Below are positions 6,344 through 13,079 of a stretch of 16,568 nt of DNA, one piece after another. A program made the position numbers and the translations under genes. The notes under the pieces were generated by a model. It did no database searches. It saw nothing but the letters and a program-made list of their open reading frames with translations, and was not told where the DNA came from. The DNA is from UBA10939 sp050942745 (GTDB lineage Bacteria > Myxococcota > Myxococcia > Myxococcales > UBA5297), in assembly GCA_050942745.1 (NCBI GenBank), contig JBMNNX010000146.1, forward strand, positions 1 to 16,568, read 5' to 3'. Every line of letters begins with the position of its first letter. The stretch's first letter is position 1.

Positions 6344-6666
6344 CGCGTTTTCCCCTTGAGGTTGGCGCGGTCCAATCCGCGCTCGCGCCTGGAAGGAACC
6401 GCACGCGGAAAAAGGTTCGCGGGCAAGTTCATTTTTCTGGCGGCGCGGCGCGAGAAGCGGCGGCGAGCGAGAGGGGGAGCGCCCGCCGTCCCGGCGGCTT
6501 GCGTCGTGGAGGGCAGCGCACGAGGAGGGGAGCGCCGGGGTCTCGGCGGCCTCCAGCGAGGCGCGCAAGCCGCTACCCGGGAAACCTTCTCAGCAGGCCC
6601 GACCGCGCGGGAGCCGGCCGCTGCGCCTGCGTCCCTCGCCTTCCGGAGCGCTGGCCCGGTGTACCG
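6344..6666. other. Gene-free stretch upstream of the ECF operon
   Basis: 323 bp between the phosphofructokinase stop and the first membrane-protein gene, so it must hold the operon promoter. An inverted repeat GGAACC (6395-6400) / GGTTC (6414-6418) lies 52-75 bp before the ATG; GAAC-type elements recall ECF -35 boxes, but I find no convincing -10. A small hairpin CCGCCG-TCC-CGGCGG lies at 6483-6497. Minus-strand reading continues open upstream of 6343 but is low-complexity and not convincingly coding. Confidence 0.3.
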
Positions 6667-8061
6667 TCAAGCCTCACGCGGCGGCTGACAGCCACCCTCG
6701 GCCGGTTGCGGCGTCCGCGGAGCGCCGTCGGGGAAGAAGTAGTCGTTCTGGCGGGTGGAGACGAGCACGGCCTGCCACAGGCTGCCCGCCAACGCCATTT
6801 TCTGGCGCTCCATGACGGCCAGGCGAATCGGCACGTGCGTAAAGAGGCTGTTCCACTTGCCGATGACGATGTCGGTCTTGCCGGCCATGGCCGCGTGTAC
6901 CGCGTGCTCGGCGAGCTGGTAGCAGAAGATGGCGTCGGTCGCGCGCGTCGGGACGCTGCGGATCAGGTAGCTCGGGTCGAAGTAGCGGACCTGGCACTCG
7001 ATGCCCACGCCGTTGAGGTACTCCGGGATCTTCTGGCGAAGGAACTCGCCGATGTCGTGCTTGCGGATGTTCCCCGAGGCGTCGCGGCGCACCGGTGCGT
7101 CCTTGAAGAACTTTTGCCCGGCGCCCTCGGCGACCACGACGATCGCGTGGCCCTTGCCCGAGCGCAGGCGTCGCTCGATCGCCTTGAACAGCCCGCGATC
7201 GCCCTCGAGGTCGAAGTCGAGCTCGGGGACGAGACAGAAGTTGACCACCGGGTTGGCGAGCGTCGCGTGCGCGGCGATGAACCCCGAGTCGCGGCCCATC
7301 AGCTTGACCAGGCCGATGCCGTTGCATGCGCCTTTGGCCTCGACGTGCGCCGCCGTGATGATGCTTGAGCAGGCGTCAACCGCGGTTTCGAACCCAAAGG
7401 TCCGACCGACAAAGCTCAGGTCGTTGTCGATGGTCTTGGGGACGCAGACCACGCTTATCGGCTGGTGGCGGCGGGCGATCTCGTGGGCGAGCGCGGTGGC
7501 GCCGCGCAGCGTGCCGTCGCCGCCGACGCAGAAGAGCAGGTTGATGTTGAGCCGTTGCAGCGAGTCGGCCATCACGCCGATGTCCTCGTTGCCGCGCGAT
7601 GAGCTGAGGATGCTGCCGCCCTGCTCGTGGATGGTGTCCACGGTGTCGACATCGAGGATTATCGGCTGGTAGCCGTACTTCGGGTTGAGGCCCCGATAGC
7701 CGTAGCGCAGGCCGAAGATGTTGCGCACGCCGTAGCTGAACCAGAGCGTCTCGACGAGGCCCTTGATCACGTCGTTGAGGCCCGGGCACAGGCCACCGGC
7801 GGTGAGGATGGCGGCGCGGCTCCAGGCGGGGTCGTGGAAGATGCGCTCGCGCGGGCCAGCCTTCTCGAAGGCGGGGAACGGGCCGCCCGCATCGATGAGC
7901 TGCCGGATCTCGCCGAGCATGCTGGTGAAGGAGACCCGGGCTTCGTCCGGGGAAAACCTCCTGTGAGTAAGCGGGGAGGGGATGGTGCACGGCCCCAGGT
8001 TCGGGACGCTGAAGTCGAACTTTTCGGGCTGCCGGGTGACGTTGCTGTAGTCCATGGGCAT
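6667..8061 (-). CDS. pfkA: 6-phosphofructokinase, ATP-type with a PPi-like lysine
   Basis: A 464-residue PFK of the long class, phosphorylating fructose 6-phosphate in glycolysis; cytoplasmic. Landmarks: nucleotide loop TAGGLCPGLN (87-96), GGDGT (180-184), the catalytic loop PKTIDND (208-214) with Asp212 as general base, MGRDSG (255-260) and the sugar-phosphate region around YFDPSYLIRS (360-369). Gly183 matches Gly104 of E. coli PFK, which permits ATP, whereas PPi-dependent enzymes carry Asp there. Lys209 replaces Gly124 and is the residue typical of PPi enzymes. This Gly/Lys combination is known in the trypanosome ATP-PFK branch, so ATP is the predicted donor. The N-terminal extension of about 80 residues is also a feature of that branch. 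Start ATG at 8061 has GGAG 5 bp upstream. It stands alone, without other glycolytic genes. Confidence 0.93.
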   Translation of the reverse strand: MPMDYSNVTRQPEKFDFSVPNLGPCTIPSPLTHRRFSPDEARVSFTSMLGEIRQLIDAGGPFPAFEKAGPRERIFHDPAWSRAAILTAGGLCPGLNDVIKGLVETLWFSYGVRNIFGLRYGYRGLNPKYGYQPIILDVDTVDTIHEQGGSILSSSRGNEDIGVMADSLQRLNINLLFCVGGDGTLRGATALAHEIARRHQPISVVCVPKTIDNDLSFVGRTFGFETAVDACSSIITAAHVEAKGACNGIGLVKLMGRDSGFIAAHATLANPVVNFCLVPELDFDLEGDRGLFKAIERRLRSGKGHAIVVVAEGAGQKFFKDAPVRRDASGNIRKHDIGEFLRQKIPEYLNGVGIECQVRYFDPSYLIRSVPTRATDAIFCYQLAEHAVHAAMAGKTDIVIGKWNSLFTHVPIRLAVMERQKMALAGSLWQAVLVSTRQNDYFFPDGAPRTPQPAEGGCQPPREA

Positions 8062-8240
8062 GGTCGCTCCGGAAAGGCGAACGGCCGCGGAGTTACAGCA
8101 GCGAGAGTTGCCGGTCCATAGCCGAAAGGTCAGCGGCGTTCACAGCGAAAGGGACAAGACACAGGGCCTTTGGCGCGGGGGATCGGTGGGCCGACGTTCG
8201 TACCGGCTCGATGCGACAGGCGGAAGAGCCGAGGACCGCT
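8062..8240. other. Upstream region of pfkA, nothing recognised
   Basis: This should contain the pfkA promoter and leader. I see no clear -35/-10 pair. A short GCCG/CGGC stem is the only structure. A GGGACAAGAC at 8151-8160 resembles the decamers upstream of norZ but is single, so I treat it as chance. Confidence 0.3.
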
Positions 8241-8246
8241 GCGGGG

Positions 8247-8492
8247 CCTGCGGGGTCGGGCGCATAACCGTGGCTCCAACCGCATCTGGCCGGGGCGCAT
8301 CGCCATGGAAATGCCATGCGCCCCCACCGTCGGCGGACGGCAATCCCGAGGCGGGCAACGCCGGTCGCCTCGCCGTGCGTCCAACCCCATCTGGGCCTGC
8401 GGGGCCGGGCGCATTGCCATGCGCCCCTACCGATGGCGCGGCCGGTGATTGTGCCGGGCTCGAGGCCGGGCGCGCTGCCGGGCGCCCCTACC
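8247..8492. repeat. Cluster of three REP-like palindromes plus partial copies
   Basis: Three hairpins share the plan GGGCGCAT-loop-ATGCGCCC followed by C(C/T)ACC. Copy 1: stem 8292-8300/8316-8324, 15-base loop, tail CCACC. Copy 2: stem 8407-8414/8419-8426, a perfect 8 bp with a 4-base loop, tail CTACC. Copy 3: stem 8468-8473/8482-8487, ending CTACC at 8492. A longer unit is also repeated: CCTGCGGGG(T/C)CGGGCGCAT at 8247-8265 and 8396-8414, and TCCAACC(G/C)CATCTGG at 8275-8289 and 8380-8394. Copy 3 touches the nadA stop codon, so in nadA mRNA it would form the 3' end. This fits REP-type extragenic palindromes. No REP transposase (RAYT) is in the window. Confidence 0.75.
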
Positions 8493-9461
<969 letters not shown>

Positions 9462-9548
9462 GTCCCCTCGATAACGCTGGGGCCGCGCGCGGGCATCCGG
9501 TGTCGCTCGATTGCATTGCCACCCGCGGGCTGCTACTTAGGCCGCGTC

Positions 9549-10859
9549 GTGAGCCCGTTGGAAATCGTCCTTTTCATCCTCGTCTTGATACTGGCCAACG
9601 GCCTCTTCGCCGCCGCGGAGATAGCCGTCGTCTCGGTGCGCCGCTCGCGCATCCAGCAGCTCCTCGAGGAGGGTGACAAGCGCGCGAAGGCGGTCGACAA
9701 GCTCCAGAAGGACGCCGAGGGCTTCCTGGCGACCGTCCAGGTCGGCATCACCGTCGTCGGCGCGCTCGCCTCGGCGGTCGGCGGTGCCTCGCTGGCCGAG
9801 CCGTTGGCGCGTCTGCTGTCGGGAGGCGACCAGGTCCCGAGCTGGACCGGGAAGCTCGCGCTGGGCCTGTTCGTCGTCTTCTACTCCTTCCTCTCGATTG
9901 TCCTCGGCGAGCTCGTCCCCAAGTCGATAGCCCTTCGCTACGCCGAGCCCATCTCGCTGCGGATCTCCAGGCTCATGCTCGGCCTCGGCAAGATCGCCAG
10001 GCCGGTCGTCTGGGTCCTCACCGCGTCGGCGAACCTGCTGCTCAAGCCGCTGCGCGACCGGACCAAGTTCACCGAGACGCGCCTGACTCCCGAGGAGATC
10101 AAGGTGCTGCTCGAGGAAGCGGCCGAGTCGGGGGCCATCGAGAAGCCCCGCGCCGAGATCATCGAGCGCGCCGTTGACTTCGGCGAGCTGACCGCCGCCG
10201 ACGTGCTCGTGCCGCGCGGGGACATCGTGGCGATCGACATCAACGACAGCCCGGAGAAGATCCGCCGGACGCTGCTCGAGGAGAGCCACACCAGGCTGCC
10301 GGTCTACGACGGCAGCCTCGACAAGGTGATCGGCTACGTGACTGCCAAGGACACGGTGCCGCTGTTCCTCGAGAGCGAGCTCTTCGTCCTGCAGGACATC
10401 GTGCGTCCGGTCTTCTTCGTCCCCGAGTCGATGCGGGCGACCGACCTGCTCCGCGCCTTGCAGGCGCGCCGCGAGCACCTGGCCATCGTCGTAGACGAAT
10501 ACGGCGGCACTGCTGGCCTGTGCACGACCGAGGACCTGGTCGAGGAGATCGTCGGCGAGATCTTCAGCGAGGGAGCGACCGAGGCGCCGATGATCACGCG
10601 CGAGCCGCAGGGCATCGCCTTTGTTGACGCGACGCTGCCGGTGCGCGAGTTCAACCGCGAGTTCGACGCCGACCTCCCCGAGGACGCCGGCTTCGACACC
10701 ATCGGCGGGATGCTCAGCATGCTGGCGGGCGCGATCCCGGCCCAGGGGCAGGTCTTCGTCTCCTCGGGCTACGAGTTCAAAGTCGTCGAGCGCACCGAGC
10801 GCCGCGTAGTTCGGGTGCGCATCCGGCAGCTCGAGACGCCGCCCGAGTCGAAGGAGTAG
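9549..10859 (+). CDS. CNNM/CorC-family membrane protein with CBS domains
   Basis: Inner-membrane protein of the hemolysin C/CorC (CNNM, DUF21-CBS) family, linked to Mg2+ or other divalent-cation export; substrate not provable here. Domains in the 436-residue form: DUF21 with helices at about 3-30, 55-80, 100-130 and 140-165, including GELVPKS (120-126); a CBS pair at about 205-340 with VDEYGGTAGL (315-324); and a C-terminal CorC/HlyC domain (about 347-425) with DxTIGG-type GFDTIGGML. The chosen start is GTG at 9549, which puts a few residues before the first helix. A TTG at 9516 would add 11 residues (MPPAGCYLGRV) with no ribosome binding site. Shine-Dalgarno support for the GTG is weak (TAGG), and its leader could be short. 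Convergent with the rhomboid gene. Confidence 0.92.
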   Translation: MSPLEIVLFILVLILANGLFAAAEIAVVSVRRSRIQQLLEEGDKRAKAVDKLQKDAEGFLATVQVGITVVGALASAVGGASLAEPLARLLSGGDQVPSWTGKLALGLFVVFYSFLSIVLGELVPKSIALRYAEPISLRISRLMLGLGKIARPVVWVLTASANLLLKPLRDRTKFTETRLTPEEIKVLLEEAAESGAIEKPRAEIIERAVDFGELTAADVLVPRGDIVAIDINDSPEKIRRTLLEESHTRLPVYDGSLDKVIGYVTAKDTVPLFLESELFVLQDIVRPVFFVPESMRATDLLRALQARREHLAIVVDEYGGTAGLCTTEDLVEEIVGEIFSEGATEAPMITREPQGIAFVDATLPVREFNREFDADLPEDAGFDTIGGMLSMLAGAIPAQGQVFVSSGYEFKVVERTERRVVRVRIRQLETPPESKE

Positions 10860-10887
10860 CGGAGCTCAGGCGCGCGCCGACCCCGGC

Positions 10888-10918
10888 GCCGCTCGTCCGC
10901 GGGCGGCGGGGGAGCGGC
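10888..10918. terminator. Possible bidirectional terminator
   Basis: GCCGCTC (10888-10894) pairs with GAGCGGC (10912-10918), a 7-bp stem with a 17-base GC-rich loop that can fold further. It lies in the 74-bp gap between the convergent CNNM and rhomboid genes and could serve both. There is no T-tract on either side. Confidence 0.3.
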
Positions 10919-10933
10919 AGCTCGAGCGGGCCC

Positions 10934-11593
10934 TTAGGCTTCGGGCCGCAGCGGCATCCGTCGCGAGTGCTGCACGCCGAGCAGGTAGGCCGCGACGAAG
11001 CCGGCGACGAAGCCGCCCAGGTGGCCGAGGAACGAGATCCCCGGCAGGAGCGAGAGCATCAGGTTGGCGCCGAGGATCTGCAGGTAGGCGCGCCACTGGA
11101 GCCGGTCGAGCCGGAGCGCCGGAAAGCGGGTCGTCAGGTGGAAGGCGAGCCAGCTCGCGAGCCAGCCGTAGAGCACGCCGGAGAAGCCGACCGCCGCCGA
11201 GCCCCCGCCGACCACGAGCAGGCCTGAGCCGAGCATCGCCGCCGCGGAGATGATCAGGAGCCTCGCGGGGCCGATCTGCCGCTCGATTCGCGAGCCGATG
11301 ACCCAGGCGAACCAGGAGTTGGCAGCGAGGTGTAGCAGCCCGCCGTGCAGGAAGGCCCCGGTTACCAGGCGCCACCACTCGCCGGCGATGACCGGGCCCG
11401 CGGCGATGGCGAGCTTGTTTGTCAGCCCGGGCACCAGCACCTGCAGCGCATAGCCTGCGATGAGCGAGGCGATGAGCGCTCGGGTAGCGCGGGGGCGAAA
11501 CTGGCGGCGGGGTTGCGCGTAGACGTAGACCCCCTCGGCGTTCGGCCGCAGGTCGTAGACGTCGCGTCGGTCTTGGGCTGTCGAGTAGTTCAT
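10934..11593 (-). CDS. Rhomboid-family intramembrane serine protease
   Basis: A 219-residue polytopic membrane protein that should cleave transmembrane substrates within the inner membrane. The catalytic dyad is Ser138 in GFSG (136-139) and His191 in GHLGG (190-194). His88 and Asn92 in FLHGGLLHLAANSWF match the oxyanion residues His150 and Asn154 of E. coli GlpG, with the same spacing. There are six helices in all, after a soluble N-terminal tail of about 35 residues rich in Tyr and Arg. The ATG at 11593 has GGAG at a short distance; an in-frame ATG at 11755 would add 54 residues of basic, unlikely sequence. It lies downstream of the serine acetyltransferase gene on the same strand, but the 250-bp gap makes cotranscription doubtful. 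Substrate unknown. Confidence 0.93.
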   Translation of the reverse strand: MNYSTAQDRRDVYDLRPNAEGVYVYAQPRRQFRPRATRALIASLIAGYALQVLVPGLTNKLAIAAGPVIAGEWWRLVTGAFLHGGLLHLAANSWFAWVIGSRIERQIGPARLLIISAAAMLGSGLLVVGGGSAAVGFSGVLYGWLASWLAFHLTTRFPALRLDRLQWRAYLQILGANLMLSLLPGISFLGHLGGFVAGFVAAYLLGVQHSRRMPLRPEA

Positions 11594-11843
11594 GGGCTCC
11601 GGATGGCGCAGGCGGCGCGCCGTACCAAGGAACAACGGCTGCTCGCCTGGAGGAAAATCCCCGCGTCGGTGCCCGCCGGGCTTCTGACCGCTGCTTTCGC
11701 CGAAAGTGGGATGCGCCGAGCAGCGACGAGTTTCGAAGGGCGAGGACGCGCGCAAGCGCTCGGGCGCAGTCCGGGCGCGCGAGGAGCCAACTTGCGACGG
11801 CCGCTAGCTACGGCGAAGCGAGCGCTGGTCGCGTCTGCCTCTC

Positions 11844-12854
11844 CTACGGCTCGCCGGCTGGACCGGCCGCGGTGGGAGCGCCTTGGCTCTTGTCCTTGAG
11901 CTGGGCCTGCGTGATCGAGCTGCCCGGCGGCACGCTGCGGGTCAGCCACACGTTGCCGCCGATGACCGAGCCCTTCCCGATGGTGACGCGGCCGAGGATG
12001 GTGGCGTTCGAGTAGATGATGACGTCGTCCTCGACGATCGGGTGGCGCGGGATGCCTTTGATCGGGTTGCCGTGCTCGTCGAGCGGGAAGCTCTTCGCGC
12101 CCAGCGTGACGCCCTGGTAGATGCGGACGTTCTTGCCGATGAGGCACGTCTCGCCGATGACCACGCCGGTCCCGTGGTCGATGAAGAACCGCTCGTCGAT
12201 GGTGGCGCCCGGGTGGATGTCGATGCCGGTGATGCTGTGGGCGTGCTCGGTGATGATGCGCGGGATGAGCGGCGCGCCCAGCTTGAGCAGCTCGTGGGCG
12301 AGCCGGTAGTTGGTGATCGCGAGCATCCCCGGATACGAGTAGATGGCCTCGTCCGGGCTCGTCGCCGCGGGATCGCCTTCGTAGGCGGCCAGCACGTCGG
12401 TGGCGAGCATGCGGCGCACATGCGGCAGGGTGGCGATGAAGCTCTGGGCGATGCCAAAGGCCTTCTTGTCGCAGTCGGCGCACTTGCTCGGATCAGTCTC
12501 TTCGCACTCGGCGCACAGCCCGCGCTTTATCTGCTCGGCCATGGTGTGCAGGACCCGGTCGAGCGTCGCGCCGATGTAGTAGCGCACGCTCTCGCCGGTC
12601 ACCTCTGAAGGGCCGAAGTAGCCGGGGAAGAGCACCGAGCGCAGGTCCTCGACGGTCTGGATGAGCGTCGCGCGCGAGGGGAACTCGTGCCGCAGCCCGG
12701 GGCGCGCGCGCCGGTTGACCAACGCGTGGGCCTCCGAGCAGAGCGCCTCGACGACGGGCGCCAGGCTCATGTGCGCGGGCTCGGCGGTTCCGTCGCCGGC
12801 GCCCGTTCCGTTGGTGGTGGCTTCGTTGTCCGCAGAAGGGTCCTTTTTCGTCAT
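11844..12854 (-). CDS. cysE: Serine O-acetyltransferase, EpsC-type, with a four-cysteine insert
   Basis: Makes O-acetylserine from serine and acetyl-CoA, the first step of cysteine synthesis; cytoplasmic. In 336 residues: a low-complexity head (1-28), an alpha-helical domain (about 30-185), then a left-handed beta-helix of hexapeptide repeats (about 205-305). Catalytic Asp212 (TGIDIHPGA) and His227 (IDHGTG) are 15 apart, as Asp143 and His158 in E. coli CysE. The helical domain holds Cys114, Cys117, Cys125 and Cys128 (CX2C-X7-CX2C), a likely metal or redox site; I recall similar cysteines in some EpsC-type relatives but cannot confirm this. The tail after the beta-helix is Ala/Pro-rich. Start: ATG at 12854 with GAGG 9 bp upstream; an upstream ATG at 12953 gives a basic extension. 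No cysK nearby. Confidence 0.92.
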   Translation of the reverse strand: MTKKDPSADNEATTNGTGAGDGTAEPAHMSLAPVVEALCSEAHALVNRRARPGLRHEFPSRATLIQTVEDLRSVLFPGYFGPSEVTGESVRYYIGATLDRVLHTMAEQIKRGLCAECEETDPSKCADCDKKAFGIAQSFIATLPHVRRMLATDVLAAYEGDPAATSPDEAIYSYPGMLAITNYRLAHELLKLGAPLIPRIITEHAHSITGIDIHPGATIDERFFIDHGTGVVIGETCLIGKNVRIYQGVTLGAKSFPLDEHGNPIKGIPRHPIVEDDVIIYSNATILGRVTIGKGSVIGGNVWLTRSVPPGSSITQAQLKDKSQGAPTAAGPAGEP

Positions 12855-13079
12855 GGCGTGAAACCTCGTCGGCGCAGCGTGCGCCGGGAGGATACGCATT
12901 TTCCGCGCCCGCGGTTTGGAAAATCTCAAAAGCGAGCGTGCTCGGGTGAGCACAGTCTTCCGCGCCTGCCCTCCGACGCTTGCTCTCCGTGCGTTTGGGG
13001 GCCTTGTCGCTCGCCTCCCCGCTTCATTGATTGGCTGAGGAAGACGGGCGGTTGGTGGCGAGGGCGGCGATCCTTCCCG
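12855..13079. promoter_or_regulatory. Divergent intergenic region, cysE / TonB-receptor fusion
   Basis: 225 bp that must carry promoters for two divergent genes. An AT-rich patch at 12913-12933 stands out in this GC-rich DNA. Read on the minus strand it gives TTGAGA, 5 of 6 to a sigma-70 -35 box, with GAAAAT 20 bp further, which is too widely spaced to be sure. I see nothing comparable in the + direction. Confidence 0.25.

Noticed and set aside
8062..8240. Riboswitch in the pfkA leader
   Set aside because: I looked for a c-di-GMP-like or other conserved core because of the CACAGGG-type stretch, but the pairing and conserved bases do not fit.
8247..8492. CRISPR array
   Set aside because: Repeats are irregularly spaced palindromes with shared flanks, not identical direct repeats separated by unique spacers, and no cas gene is present.
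9516..9548. TTG start for the CNNM/CorC gene and a leaderless promoter (TTGCAT, 17 bp, TACTTA)
   Set aside because: The TTG has no ribosome binding site and adds a non-family stretch. The promoter boxes match only about half or fewer of the consensus positions, too weak to list.
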